Below, in pieces: positions 7,920 to 16,676 of a stretch of 64,000 bases of DNA. Source of the DNA: an uncultured Lactobacillus sp. (GTDB taxonomy: Bacteria; Bacillota; Bacilli; Lactobacillales; Lactobacillaceae); assembly GCA_948500755.1 (NCBI GenBank), contig CAOOYH010000005.1:33875-97874 (forward strand), read 5' to 3'. Each line of letters opens with the position of its first letter. Position 1 is the stretch's first letter. Below the pieces are notes generated by a model. That model saw only the letters and a list, made by a program, of their open reading frames with translations. It had not been told where the DNA came from and did no database searches. Made by a program: the position numbers and the translations under genes.

Positions 7920-8432
7920 ATGAGAAATTTTAAATTTACAACTAGAGAAAAAGTCTATCTTTTGATTGCATTGCTGGTCTTGATTATGCTCTTTATTTCA
8001 AGTTCAATGACTTACCAGCAGCAGGAAATGAAGCCGGGCTTTATCAATACTCATTTACATTTTATTGAAGAAATTGTGGGAAATTGGAATATTTACTATG
8101 GTGGTAGATGGCATAATGCGCAGCTTGATGGTGGAACTGCGGGGATGACACAATTTGTTGTAAGAAAGATGGCTCACTTTGGATCTTACTTTTTAGTAGG
8201 GATGTTTGGATTTTTAGGTTTAAGAAGAATTTTCAAACTTAAGTGGGTAGCTCCCGTTTTGACTTGGTTTGGCGCAATTGCTTTAGCTGCCTTTGATGAA
8301 TATCACCAATACTTAACAGGCGATCGTACTCCAAGTGTTCATGATGTAATGTTAGATGCTTTCGGAGCTTTATGCGGAATTGTTTTATGTATTATTGTTA
8401 TCTTTATTCGAAAAAAATTGCAGAAAAAATAG
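7920..8432 (+). CDS. VanZ-like family membrane protein
   Basis: 170-residue protein with an N-terminal helix (about residues 12-28) and three to four helices in its C-terminal two thirds. The VanZ-like fold signature is present as RKMAHFGSYFLVGMFGF and AFDEYHQYLTGDRTPSVHDVMLDAFGALCG. VanZ proteins are associated with teicoplanin and lipoglycopeptide tolerance, but chromosomal copies in lactobacilli have no known role. It starts at an ATG after AAAGGGATG-type sequence and stands alone. A second VanZ-like gene lies at 22.6 kb. Confidence 0.88.
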   Translation: MRNFKFTTREKVYLLIALLVLIMLFISSSMTYQQQEMKPGFINTHLHFIEEIVGNWNIYYGGRWHNAQLDGGTAGMTQFVVRKMAHFGSYFLVGMFGFLGLRRIFKLKWVAPVLTWFGAIALAAFDEYHQYLTGDRTPSVHDVMLDAFGALCGIVLCIIVIFIRKKLQKK

Positions 8433-8520
8433 TTTAAATTCCTGATAACGTTGAATTTTAGTTGTCTGTGAGTTAAGATTATAAACGTTAATATTATAGT
8501 AAATAGAAAGAAGGATTCTT

Positions 8521-9249
8521 ATGTCAGGACATTCAAAATGGCACAATATTCAAGGCCGCAAGAATGCGCAAGACGCTAAGAGAGGTAAAATTTTCCAAAA
8601 GTTATCTCGTGAAATTTATATGGCTGCAAAGAGTGGTGGTCCTGACCCTTCAGGGAATCCTACCTTGCGTATGGTTATCGATAAGGCACGTTCAAACAAT
8701 ATGCCAAAAGATAACATTCAACGTGCAATCAAAAAGGCTGAAGGTAACTCAGACGAACACTACGATGAAATCACTTATGAAGGTTATGCTCCAGGTGGTG
8801 TAGCAGTTTTTGTTGAAGCTTTGACTGATAACAAGAACCGTACTGCTTCAGCTGTTCGTGTTGCATTTACTCGTAATGGTGGTTCACTTGGTGCTACTGG
8901 TTCTGTTGCCTACATGTTTGATAGAAAAGGCTACATTGTAATTGATCGTTCAACTACTGATGCTGATGAAGATCAAGTATTGCTTGATGTAATGGATGCT
9001 GGTGGCGAGGACTTGCAAACTAGTGATGATGCATTTGAAATTTATACTGATCCAAAGCAATTTGCTCAAGTAAGAGATGCTCTTGAAAAAGCTGGTTACA
9101 AGCTTGCAAATGCAGAATTAACTATGATCCCACAAAATACTACTCCAGTTCCTGCTGATAAGAAGGAACAATTTGAACACTTAGTTGACCAATTGGAAGA
9201 TGACGATGATGTTCAAAATGTCTACACTGCAGCTGCAGATGAAGATTAA
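8521..9249 (+). CDS. yebC: YebC/PmpR family protein
   Basis: 242-residue YebC family protein with the classic start MSGHSKWHNIQGRKNAQDAKRG. The family is described as DNA-binding regulators and, more recently, as translation factors relieving stalling at proline runs. It is full length, with an acidic C terminus. The codon usage is strongly biased, as in highly expressed genes. It has an AGAAAGAAGGA ribosome site and a terminator after it; the comG operon begins beyond that. Confidence 0.95.
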   Translation: MSGHSKWHNIQGRKNAQDAKRGKIFQKLSREIYMAAKSGGPDPSGNPTLRMVIDKARSNNMPKDNIQRAIKKAEGNSDEHYDEITYEGYAPGGVAVFVEALTDNKNRTASAVRVAFTRNGGSLGATGSVAYMFDRKGYIVIDRSTTDADEDQVLLDVMDAGGEDLQTSDDAFEIYTDPKQFAQVRDALEKAGYKLANAELTMIPQNTTPVPADKKEQFEHLVDQLEDDDDVQNVYTAAADED

Positions 9250-9262
9250 TAAATAATTTCGA

Positions 9263-9293
9263 AATCGCTTAGTGAAAACTAGGTGATTTTTTT
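9263..9293 (+). terminator. Intrinsic terminator after yebC
   Basis: 11-bp stem AATCGCTTAGT with ACTAGGTGATT (G-T pairs), GAAA loop, then seven T. Confidence 0.8.
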
Positions 9294-9310
9294 ATATTAA
9301 AAAAAGAAAT

Positions 9311-9359
9311 ACCTCCTTTTTTGCGTACTTAATATTGGTGACAAAAAAGGGGGTTTTTT
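9311..9359 (+). promoter_or_regulatory. Hairpin covering the comGA ribosome binding site
   Basis: Bases 9311-9323 (ACCTCCTTTTTTG) can pair with 9342-9354 (CAAAAAAGGGGGT), 13 bp with one G-T pair. The 3' arm contains the Shine-Dalgarno sequence of comGA and runs into TTTTT, so the fold could both hide the start site and act as a terminator. Confidence 0.6.
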
Positions 9360-9360
9360 C

Positions 9361-10335
9361 ATGGAGATAAAGCAGAAAGTTGAAGAATTGATTGAAGAGG
9401 CAATTCAATTTCAATCAAGTGATATTTTCTTTTTGCCTAAAAGGGATCAAATGATGGTCTGTTTTAGACAGTCTAATTCAGTAAAAGAAATTGAAAGTTT
9501 GAAAAATGATGAAGCACTAGAAGTAATTAATTTTCTAAAATATGCCGCACAAATGGATATTTCGGAACATCGTCGGCCACAAGTAGGTGCAATGACTTAT
9601 CGGTATGAAGATCAAGATTACTATTTACGACTTTCAAGCGTGGGTGATTTTACAGATCAAGAATCATTAGTGATTAGAATTATTTATAATCTTGAGACTA
9701 GTAGGTATTTTTACCCCGATCAACTTATTTATCTCAAAAATTTGGCCCAGAGACGCGGCCTCATTATTACGAGTGGACCAACAGGATCTGGGAAAACAAC
9801 CACTATGTATGAACTTGCTAAAGAAGTGGGGGCACAAAAAGTGGTGATGACAATTGAAGATCCAGTGGAAATTCATGAAAAATCTTTTTTACAGTCACAG
9901 GTTAATAGTGAGGCAGCAATTAGCTATGAGAGTCTTTTAAAAGCTGCGTTACGTCATCGACCAGATATTTTAATTATTGGGGAAATTAGGGACAGCAAGA
10001 CTGCGCGCGTAGCAATTGATGCAGCTTTGAGTGGCCATTTGGTTTTAGCAACGGTCCATGCAAAAAGTACTCTTCAGACAATTTCTAGATTGGAAGGACT
10101 CAAAATTAGAAAAGATGAACTTGCAAATTGTCTGACTGCAGTTTCTTATCAAAGGTTGTTGCCGACAAATGAAGGTGTAGCTTGTCTCTTAGATATGGCC
10201 AGTGGGAAAGTTCTTCAAAATAGCATTGAAAAAAGTGTGAGAGGTAATTTTATTAACTGGCAAGAAAACCTACAAAATTTATATAAGGGAGGTGAAATTA
10301 ACGATGAAACGTATCAGTTATACCAAGAAGGATAA
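9361..10335 (+). CDS. comGA: Competence pseudopilus ATPase ComGA
   Basis: Type II/IV secretion-type ATPase of 324 residues that powers assembly of the competence pseudopilus at the inner face of the membrane. Walker A GPTGSGKTT lies at about residues 139-147, with the Asp box and Walker B in HRPDILIIGEIRD and a His box in GHLVLATVHAKS. The family's usual tetracysteine metal site is missing, as in many ComGA proteins. First gene of the comG operon; its 3' end overlaps comGB by 44 bases. Confidence 0.93.
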   Translation: MEIKQKVEELIEEAIQFQSSDIFFLPKRDQMMVCFRQSNSVKEIESLKNDEALEVINFLKYAAQMDISEHRRPQVGAMTYRYEDQDYYLRLSSVGDFTDQESLVIRIIYNLETSRYFYPDQLIYLKNLAQRRGLIITSGPTGSGKTTTMYELAKEVGAQKVVMTIEDPVEIHEKSFLQSQVNSEAAISYESLLKAALRHRPDILIIGEIRDSKTARVAIDAALSGHLVLATVHAKSTLQTISRLEGLKIRKDELANCLTAVSYQRLLPTNEGVACLLDMASGKVLQNSIEKSVRGNFINWQENLQNLYKGGEINDETYQLYQEG

Positions 10336-11305
10336 ATTGAATCGGGAGGAGCAGTTAGAATTTTTAGATTATTTAAAGCATAGTTTAGCTAATGGCTTTT
10401 CTTTAAATAGCAGCGTGGAACTGATGCCCATCATTTGGCCAAAGCGAAAAAAGATGATGGATGATCTTAATCAAGCTATGAAAAGCGGGGCCCATTTCCC
10501 TAAAGAATTGATAAAACTGGGCTTTTCTAAGACAACAGTGACTCAAATTAATTTAGCGATGGGACAGGGAAACTTAGTAGAGTGCTTGGAGCAATTAACT
10601 GAACTTAGTCGCCTTAAGAATGAACAGATTAAGAAGTTGAAAGCTGAACTGTCATATCCTTTTATTTTGGCAATTATGATGGTACTGTTGTTAGCTTTTA
10701 TGCAAACTTTTGTGACAACGCAATTTTCAGATTCCAATGAACATACAGGAGATTTCTTACTGGTGGCTCTGATTTTAATTGCGTTAGGATTCATTTATTA
10801 CTTTAGTAAGATGCTTAATTTATTAGCTAAGCAAGATTATAAATCTATGAAAAAGCTGAGCGCATATCCACTTATTGGCGCAGTAATTAAGAAGTATGTA
10901 AATTATCTGTTAATTTATGATATTGGCTTACTCCTAGCGAGTGGCTTTTCTCTTCAAAAAATGTGTGAATATGCTGCGAAACAGACGAAAGGATCTTTGC
11001 AGCAATATTTAGGAGAAAAAGTTGGTAATAAACTCGCTCAGGGGAAGAGTTTAAAAGAAATCATTAAAGAAGAGCCTTTTATTCCTGACACGCTCTTGAT
11101 TTTGATTCAAACGGGATCGGAAAGAAGTAATTTAAGTAATCGCTTTTTAATATTTGGAAGAAGTTTATTTAATGATTTAACAACTAGAATTGAAAAATTA
11201 GTAGTAAATGTTCAGCCAATTTGTTTTATTTTAATCGGAATTTGCATAATTGGAATGTATTTAAAACTATTGTTGCCAATGTATGCAATGATGCAAGGAA
11301 TATAG
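10292..11305 (+). CDS. comGB: Competence type II secretion membrane protein ComGB
   Basis: Polytopic membrane platform protein of the GspF/PilC family, 337 residues. It has the duplicated GspF domain, with hydrophobic segments near residues 125-140, 152-170 and 305-330, and the FLDYLKHSLANGFSLNSSVELM start typical of ComGB. It pairs with the ComGA ATPase to assemble the pseudopilus. The start lies inside comGA after GGGAGG, which suggests translational coupling. An in-frame ATG at 10304 is an alternative. Confidence 0.9.
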   Translation: MKLTMKRISYTKKDKLNREEQLEFLDYLKHSLANGFSLNSSVELMPIIWPKRKKMMDDLNQAMKSGAHFPKELIKLGFSKTTVTQINLAMGQGNLVECLEQLTELSRLKNEQIKKLKAELSYPFILAIMMVLLLAFMQTFVTTQFSDSNEHTGDFLLVALILIALGFIYYFSKMLNLLAKQDYKSMKKLSAYPLIGAVIKKYVNYLLIYDIGLLLASGFSLQKMCEYAAKQTKGSLQQYLGEKVGNKLAQGKSLKEIIKEEPFIPDTLLILIQTGSERSNLSNRFLIFGRSLFNDLTTRIEKLVVNVQPICFILIGICIIGMYLKLLLPMYAMMQGI

Positions 11306-11313
11306 GAGAAAAA

Positions 11314-11670
11314 ATGAATAAAGTAAAGAGATATTTAATTAATTTACTCAAAAAGTCTAGAACTCAACAAGGTTTTACTTTGATTGAAATGGTAGTAGTG
11401 GTAGCGATTATTGTACTTTTAGTTCTGATTATTGCACCAAATCTAATGAAGCAGAAAAAGAATGCAGATACTAAAACTTCTGATGCTTTTAAAAGCACGC
11501 TTCAAACCCAAGTAGATCTTTATAAAGATGAAAAGAAACTTGACGGAAAAGTTGACTTTACTACTTTACATAAAGATAAATACTTAACTGATGATCAATT
11601 TAAAAAATCTGCTAATTATGATGTAAATGATGATGGTGAAGTAATTGCAAAAAGTAGTCCGGCAAAATAG
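11314..11670 (+). CDS. comGC: Major competence pseudopilin ComGC
   Basis: Major pseudopilin, 118 residues. The class III leader ends in QQG, followed by FTLIEMVVVVAIIVLLVLI, so the prepilin peptidase ComC would cut after the glycine and methylate the phenylalanine. Glutamate at mature position 5 is present. The ATG at 11314 follows AGGAG; an ORF open further upstream has no such site. It overlaps comGD by 26 bases. Confidence 0.92.
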   Translation: MNKVKRYLINLLKKSRTQQGFTLIEMVVVVAIIVLLVLIIAPNLMKQKKNADTKTSDAFKSTLQTQVDLYKDEKKLDGKVDFTTLHKDKYLTDDQFKKSANYDVNDDGEVIAKSSPAK

Positions 11671-12076
11671 AGCATTTAGTCTACTTGAAACAATGATCAG
11701 TTTGATCATTTCTTGTGCTCTAATCTTTATTGGCAGTTTAAATTTAAAAGAATATCAATCAGAATTGCTACTTCTTAACACCACTCGAGAAGTTAAAGCG
11801 GCATTTGAGCAAGCTGCAAGGATTTGTACAATTCAAAATTCGCCAATGAGCATTAGTTATTTTGAAAAGTCGTCTTTGCTCACATTTAAAGGTACTACAA
11901 AAAATAACTATGATCGAACTTTGAGAATCGATAAGAAGATAAAGATTCATAATCTTACTAACTTACAAATTTCTAAAAATGGGACTATTTCGCCTAAAAT
12001 AATTACAGTTTCTGATGGTAATAAATCGCAGAAAATAAAGATTCAAATGACTTGGGGAAGGGCAATTGATGGATAA
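11645..12076 (+). CDS. comGD: Competence minor pseudopilin ComGD
   Basis: Minor pseudopilin, 143 residues, with a short basic leader and the processing site region NRAFSLLETMISLIISC. The residue before the cut is alanine rather than the usual glycine, a substitution tolerated in some ComGD proteins. A hydrophobic helix follows, then a globular domain. The gene is nested in the comG operon, overlapping comGC upstream and comGE downstream. Confidence 0.85.
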   Translation: MQKVVRQNRAFSLLETMISLIISCALIFIGSLNLKEYQSELLLLNTTREVKAAFEQAARICTIQNSPMSISYFEKSSLLTFKGTTKNNYDRTLRIDKKIKIHNLTNLQISKNGTISPKIITVSDGNKSQKIKIQMTWGRAIDG

Positions 12077-12332
12077 GATAAAAGGATTCTTAATTGCTGA
12101 AAGCATGACTGGTTTAATGGTGGCCGTGATTGGAGTTTCGATTTTTGCATTAATAGTTGCTCAAAGTCAAAAAATAGAAACAGCTATGGAAGTGAAAACA
12201 GACCAAGCATATGCCTGGCATGTACTGCGAGAACAAAAACTTGATTCAGTTAAAGTACATAGTCACATTTATAAACTTAAAGGTAGTTATGTATATGATA
12301 CAACCACAAAGCAAGAATATAAAATCAAGTAA
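12069..12332 (+). CDS. comGE: Competence pseudopilin-like protein ComGE
   Basis: Short pseudopilin-like protein of 87 residues, assigned to ComGE by position and by the leader KGFLIAESMTGLMVAVIG, where KG|F is the probable prepilin cleavage site. The ATG at 12069 is preferred over an in-frame TTG three bases earlier because it stands after GGGGAAGGG. Both ends overlap neighbouring comG genes. Confidence 0.75.
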   Translation: MDKIKGFLIAESMTGLMVAVIGVSIFALIVAQSQKIETAMEVKTDQAYAWHVLREQKLDSVKVHSHIYKLKGSYVYDTTTKQEYKIK

Positions 12333-12855
12333 AGGATTTACGATTGCGGAAGTAATTTTTTCAATTTTTATAACGATTTTAGTAATTTGGATTTTACAAA
12401 ATTTGTTAGTAAATCTTAAAACTGCCAATAAATCTAACCACCATACTAATGATGTTGCTTTTGCTTATGTTCAATTCACACGCTTTTTAAAAGATGAGAA
12501 TACTGAAACTGCCTATGCGTTACCTAATTCATCCAATTCTTATCGAGCTGTAATTGCTAAGATAAAAAGAAAAGGTAAGAAAAAGGTAGAGCAACATTAT
12601 ATTTTAGAAAAATATAAAAATATGATTCGAGCTACAACTAGCGAGGGAGGACATATGCCACTACTTTTAAATATTGAGAATGCTAGTTTTGTAACTATCG
12701 ATAAGCAGGTCAAGATTAATATTACGGAAAAAGATGGAAGAAAATCAGAACTCTATTTTAAGTTAGATCCAAAACCAGTTGAATCAGATAAAACTAGTGG
12801 AAAGAATGATAAAAAAGATGCCAAAAAAACTGAAAGCAAGCGCGCTTCTAAGTAG
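12289..12855 (+). CDS. comGF: Competence protein ComGF
   Basis: ComGF-like protein of about 188 residues, with the pilin-type segment SSKGFTIAEVIFSIFITILVIW and a soluble C-terminal domain ending in a lysine-rich tail. The ComGF pattern of a long extracellular part beginning VAFAYVQFTRFLKDE is visible. The start is either the ATG at 12289 or the one at 12295; both follow an AAAGGTAG sequence inside comGE. Confidence 0.8.
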   Translation: MYMIQPQSKNIKSSKGFTIAEVIFSIFITILVIWILQNLLVNLKTANKSNHHTNDVAFAYVQFTRFLKDENTETAYALPNSSNSYRAVIAKIKRKGKKKVEQHYILEKYKNMIRATTSEGGHMPLLLNIENASFVTIDKQVKINITEKDGRKSELYFKLDPKPVESDKTSGKNDKKDAKKTESKRASK

Positions 12856-12964
12856 TGTATTAGTGCTTGCAACATGCCTCTTGTTCATAGCCTTATATCA
12901 ACAAATTTATCATGATAGTATGGAAAATAATATGTTGATTATAGATTATTTACTATCGAATTGA
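12806..12964 (+). CDS. comGG: ComGG-like small membrane protein
   Basis: Short protein of about 52 residues in the position of comGG, overlapping the end of comGF. It has a basic N terminus and one membrane helix (ALLSSVLVLATCLLFIAL), but no clear prepilin cleavage site. It is much shorter than B. subtilis ComGG, as is common in lactobacilli. The start may be the ATG at 12806 or at 12818. The assignment rests on position. Confidence 0.6.
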   Translation: MIKKMPKKLKASALLSSVLVLATCLLFIALYQQIYHDSMENNMLIIDYLLSN

Positions 12965-12968
12965 ATTT

Positions 12969-13003
12969 CTTGCACCCTTCAAATTCTTTCTATAAAATAA
13001 TTA
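12969..13003 (+). promoter_or_regulatory. Promoter of the methyltransferase-ackA unit
   Basis: -35-like TTGCAC near 12969 and -10-like TAAAAT about 17 bases further on stand just after the comG operon. It would allow the next two genes to be expressed apart from competence. Confidence 0.45.
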
Positions 13004-13027
13004 GGGTAAATAGAAGAAGGGTTGAAA

Positions 13028-14038
13028 ATGAAAAACATCGAAAAATTTGAACAACTTTTTAATCAATTTTTGCAGTGTGTTACTACCTTGCAAGAAGCAT
13101 TGAATGTTTCATTTGCGGAAGCCTTAACTGAAACTTTTGATAATCTTGAAAATAATAAGATCAAAGTTGAAATGGGTGCTCCTGATGAAGAAACTGTCGC
13201 AAAATTAGGCGAAATGTATAAAAAGCTGAACTATGATGAATTACCACGTCAGACTAAAATTCAAGTTTTTTCATACTTAGCTTTAAAGGCAGTAAATGAT
13301 GATGGTCGAGACGTAAATCAAATGCCTACACCACCTGTTTTAGCAACCATCATTGCCTTAATTATGCAAAAGTTATTGCCAGATAAGGAATTAGATATTT
13401 TAGATCCAGCTATTGGTACTGGGAATTTATTATACTCAGTCATTAATCAATTAAAAGATAGAAACCATTCTAAAAATTTATATAGGTTATATGGAATTGA
13501 TAATGACGAAGATATGCTTAATTTGGCTGATGTTGCAGCTCATTTGAATGATTTAGATATTGAGCTTTATTGCCAAGATGCAATTTTGCCTTGGATGGTT
13601 CCAAGTCCAGATGCAGTAGTGAGCGACTTACCAATTGGATATTATCCACTTGATGAGAATGTTAAAGATTTTGCTACTAAATCTGATAAAGGGCACTCAT
13701 TTGCCCATTTGTTGTTTATTGAGCAAATCATCAAGAATTTAAAGCCGGGTGGATTTGGCTTCTTATTAGTACCTAAATCTATTCTTTCTGGAAAAGTAGG
13801 TGCTGATTTTATGCCATGGCTGACAAAAAAAGTTTATTTAAAATCTATTATTGAATTACCAGATTCAATGTTCCAAAATAAATTTAATCAAAAATCTATT
13901 TTGGTATTCCAAAATCATGGTGGAAGCGCTGCCAGCAGTGAAGTCTTCCTCACAAAGTTGGACTCTTTGAAGAGTGAAGAAGCCCTCGTTAACTTTAATG
14001 TTAAGCTAAACGAGTGGTATACTAAAACTATTCATTAG
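13028..14038 (+). CDS. Class I SAM-dependent methyltransferase, YtxK-like
   Basis: 336-residue methyltransferase related to N6-adenine DNA methylases. The SAM motif is LDILDPAIGTGNLLYSVI (about residues 120-137), and the catalytic-loop position reads SDLPIGYYP rather than NPPY/F, so target use is unclear. The family (B. subtilis YtxK) regularly lies between comG and ackA, as here. The start is the ATG at 13028 after AGAAGAAGGG; an in-frame TTG two codons earlier is less likely. Confidence 0.85.
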   Translation: MKNIEKFEQLFNQFLQCVTTLQEALNVSFAEALTETFDNLENNKIKVEMGAPDEETVAKLGEMYKKLNYDELPRQTKIQVFSYLALKAVNDDGRDVNQMPTPPVLATIIALIMQKLLPDKELDILDPAIGTGNLLYSVINQLKDRNHSKNLYRLYGIDNDEDMLNLADVAAHLNDLDIELYCQDAILPWMVPSPDAVVSDLPIGYYPLDENVKDFATKSDKGHSFAHLLFIEQIIKNLKPGGFGFLLVPKSILSGKVGADFMPWLTKKVYLKSIIELPDSMFQNKFNQKSILVFQNHGGSAASSEVFLTKLDSLKSEEALVNFNVKLNEWYTKTIH

Positions 14039-14080
14039 TTTGTGAAATCTTAAAAATAAATATGTGGAGGACTTTGTCAT

Positions 14081-15265
14081 ATGAAGAAAGTTTTAGCAAT
14101 TAATTCAGGTAGTTCATCTTTTAAATATAAATTATTTTCGCTACCTGATGAAGAGGTTTTGGCAGAAGGTCTAGCTGATAGAGTTGGGTTAGATGATTCA
14201 ACTTTTTCAATTAAACTCACTGATGGCGATAAGCATGTTGAAGAAGTTGAAATCCCTGATCAAGAAACAGCTGTAAAGTTGCTTCTTAAGGCTTTGAAGA
14301 AATATAACGTTATTGAGGATTTAAACGAAATTGCTGGTGTTGGTCACCGGATTGTTGCAGGTGGGGAATACTTTAAAGATTCAGCTATTATTACTAAAGA
14401 TAATTTACAAAAAATCTTTGATTTAAAGGAATATGCACCCCTTCATAATCCAGCAGAAGGAGAAGGTATTAAAGCTTTTATGAAGGTTTTGCCTAAGGTT
14501 CCTGAAGTTGGAGTATTTGATACTGCATTTCATGAAAGCTTAGATCCAGTACATTATTTATATTCTGTTCCTTATGACTGGTATGAAAAGTATCGTGCTC
14601 GGAAGTATGGTGCTCACGGAACTTCAGTACGTTATGTTGCCAATAGAACTGCAAAGCTTTTAAATAAAGATTTAAAGGATTTGAAGCTTGTGGTTTGTCA
14701 CTTAGGTTCTGGTGCTTCAATCACTGCTGTCAAAGATGGAAAATCTTACGACACTTCAATGGGCTTTACTCCACTTGCAGGGATTACTATGGGAACTAGA
14801 TCCGGCGATGTTGATCCCTCTCTTCTTCAATTTGTAATGCATAAAAAAGATATCTCAATTGATGAAATGATCGATATTTTAAACCATGATTCTGGATTGC
14901 TAGGAATTTCAGGAGTTTCTCCAGATATGCGAGATTTAAAGCATAATCCTGATAAGAGAGCACAATTAGCTCGTGAGATTTTTATTAATAGAATTATTCG
15001 ATACGTCGGCGCATACATTACTGAAATGGGTGGTGCTGATGCCATTGTATTTACTGCGGGAATTGGGGAACACGATGCTCGAGTTCGTGCTGCAGTTATG
15101 AAAGCATTTGAATTTATGGGTCTTGTTCCAGATCTTGAAGCTAATAAGGTTAATGGTGAAAAAACCATTACTAAGCCTGAATCAAAGATTCGCGCAATGA
15201 TTGTACCAACTAATGAAGAATTAATGATTGAACGTGATGTTGTGAGATTGGCTCATTTAGATTAA
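14081..15265 (+). CDS. ackA: Acetate kinase
   Basis: Acetate kinase of 394 residues, which makes ATP from acetyl phosphate and ADP in the cytosol, the substrate-level step of heterofermentative and pyruvate metabolism. Signature ASKHA motifs are present: VLAINSGSSSFKYKLF at the N terminus, GHRIVAGG, HLGSGASITAV and TAGIGEHDA. Full length. It probably shares transcription with the methyltransferase gene 42 bases upstream; the ribosome site is GGAGG. Confidence 0.96.
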   Translation: MKKVLAINSGSSSFKYKLFSLPDEEVLAEGLADRVGLDDSTFSIKLTDGDKHVEEVEIPDQETAVKLLLKALKKYNVIEDLNEIAGVGHRIVAGGEYFKDSAIITKDNLQKIFDLKEYAPLHNPAEGEGIKAFMKVLPKVPEVGVFDTAFHESLDPVHYLYSVPYDWYEKYRARKYGAHGTSVRYVANRTAKLLNKDLKDLKLVVCHLGSGASITAVKDGKSYDTSMGFTPLAGITMGTRSGDVDPSLLQFVMHKKDISIDEMIDILNHDSGLLGISGVSPDMRDLKHNPDKRAQLAREIFINRIIRYVGAYITEMGGADAIVFTAGIGEHDARVRAAVMKAFEFMGLVPDLEANKVNGEKTITKPESKIRAMIVPTNEELMIERDVVRLAHLD

Positions 15266-15277
15266 ATTAGCTAATGA

Positions 15278-15307
15278 TTCGCAAGTCAATGAGAATTATG
15301 CTATAAT
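15278..15307 (+). promoter_or_regulatory. tmRNA promoter
   Basis: Extended -10 (TGC before TATAAT at 15302-15307) with a weak -35-like TTCGCA 18 bases upstream; the RNA starts about 14 bases downstream. Confidence 0.65.
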
Positions 15308-15320
15308 AGTGGAGTTCCAA

Positions 15321-15684
15321 GGGGATGTTTTGGGATTCGACAGGCGTAGATCCGCATTGACTGCAATTCGTAGGTCACGTCTACGTTAAAACGTCACTTT
15401 TAAATTTAACTGCAAAAAACAGTAATTCTTACGCAGTAGCTGCTTAATTTAGCGCCTGTGTTGCTTACTGACAGCTTACTCGTGGCTGTCTCTAAGTATC
15501 AACTTAGCGAGTTACATTTAACTACCTCACCTGAATAGTTAAAAAGAGTCTTGACAGGTTAGCTAGTTCATTTTAGCCCTGTTATATGGCGTTTTGAGCT
15601 AGTGAAGTTCAAGTAATATAACTATAATTGTAGAGGTCAGTGACGGAATGCGTTTGGACAGGGGTTCAATTCCCCTCATCTCCA
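15321..15684 (+). ncRNA. ssrA: Transfer-messenger RNA (tmRNA)
   Basis: One-piece tmRNA of 364 nt that rescues stalled ribosomes. The 5' end GGGGATGTTTTGGGATTCGACAGG and the 3' end with the T-arm GGGGTTCAATTCCCC are the tRNA-like half, and the acceptor stem pairs GGGGATG with CATCTCC. The tag reading frame is at 15412-15447: resume codon GCA, peptide AKNSNSYAVAA, then TAA. The final CCA is encoded. Pseudoknot segments lie between. A terminator follows. Confidence 0.97.
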
Positions 15685-15707
15685 TTTTTATATATTTATT
15701 GAGTTTT

Positions 15708-15749
15708 AGGAGTGCTTAAATCGTTGATTTATCAGCATTCCTATTTTTT
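15708..15749 (+). terminator. Intrinsic terminator after tmRNA
   Basis: Stem AGGAGTGCT (15708-15716) with AGCATTCCT (15734-15742), extended by AAATC/GATTT, then TATTTTTTG. Confidence 0.8.
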
Positions 15750-15826
15750 GTAAATGCTGTAAAACGTATTTAATTTAAAGTTTGAGGGAAAATTGACGCA
15801 AAGTTTTTAGAGTTTGGTAGCGTGAT

Positions 15827-15858
15827 AAAACCACTGTTTTCAGTGGTTTTTTATTTTT
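15827..15858 (+). terminator. Second terminator-like hairpin downstream of tmRNA
   Basis: 10-bp perfect stem AAAACCACTG/CAGTGGTTTT with TTTT loop and T-rich tail. No gene ends just before it. Bases 15750-15826 carry nothing I can name and may be the remnant of a lost gene. Confidence 0.7.
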
Positions 15859-15980
15859 CAAAAATGTATCGCTTTCATTCGTAAATGTTATGGAAAAATC
15901 TAAGTTATAAATATTAGACATACTCAAAATCATTACTAAAATAAGAGATATAAGAATTAAAAATAGAAAAGAGATATTAT

Positions 15981-16466
15981 ATGACAAATTACGAAAATGA
16001 ATACTTTGAAGGTGAGAGAATTTTATATGGCGCTGAAAATATTAATCTTAACGAGGTAACTTTTGGTCATGGAGAATCACCTTTAAAAGAAGCGAAGAAT
16101 ATTACTTTAACTAAATCAATTTTTAAATAGAAATATCCTCTTTGGTACGATAAAAATGTTAAAGTTAGTAACACTACTTTTGAAACAATGTCACGAAGTG
16201 GAATTTGGTATACCAAAAATATTTCAATCAGAGATTCTGCTTTACAAGCACCTAAACTGTTTCGAAGAGCTAGCGACATTGAATTAGATAATGTGCATTT
16301 TTCAGATGTAGAAGAAACAATGTGGACTTGTAAAAATATTAAGATTACTAATTCTCAAATTAATGAGGATTATTTTGGTAAGGATAGCGAAAATATTTAC
16401 TTGGATAATGTAAGTATTATTGGAAATTACGCTTTTGATGGCGCTAAAAATATTGAAGTTCATTAA
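15981..16466 (+). pseudogene. DUF3737 family protein, broken
   Basis: Remnant of a DUF3737 (right-handed beta-helix-like repeat) protein. From the ATG at 15981 the frame encodes a typical start (MTNYENEYFEGERILYGAENI) and then meets TAG at 16127-16129, where the family has tryptophan (IFK-W-KYPLWY). The same frame stays open with family-like repeats until 16464, where it is cut off after about 161 codons, far short of the family's roughly 280. The missing C-terminal part and the fused aminotransferase remnant point to a deletion. It is unlikely to make a functional product. Confidence 0.85.
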
Positions 16467-16617
16467 AAATACTACTGGTTTAATTATTTCGGCTGGGACA
16501 GTATATCGCGGAAATGGCCATGACTTCTTACGGATCAATTTGGCTTGCCCAGAGGAAATGGTTAAAGATGGGATGCAGCGATTAGCAACAGGAATTTCTA
16601 AATTTTTGAATAAGTAA
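16465..16617 (+). pseudogene. C-terminal remnant of a PatB/MalY-type aminotransferase
   Basis: In the frame shifted by one from the DUF3737 remnant, 50 codons encode TTGLIISAGTVYRGNG followed by DFLRINLACP, which is the C-terminal end of PLP-dependent PatB/MalY cystathionine beta-lyases. The N-terminal 330 or so residues, including the PLP lysine, are absent. It joins the DUF3737 fragment directly, so one deletion probably removed the 3' part of one gene and the 5' part of the other. Confidence 0.8.
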
Positions 16618-16676
16618 AAGAAAATGGTTTCATTTATCTGCCTAAAAAGTATATACTTTACTATGAGGTGATTTAA

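Noticed and set aside
15684..15980. Attachment site and integrase remnant after tmRNA
   Set aside because: No duplicated tmRNA 3' end or integrase-like translation could be found by eye.
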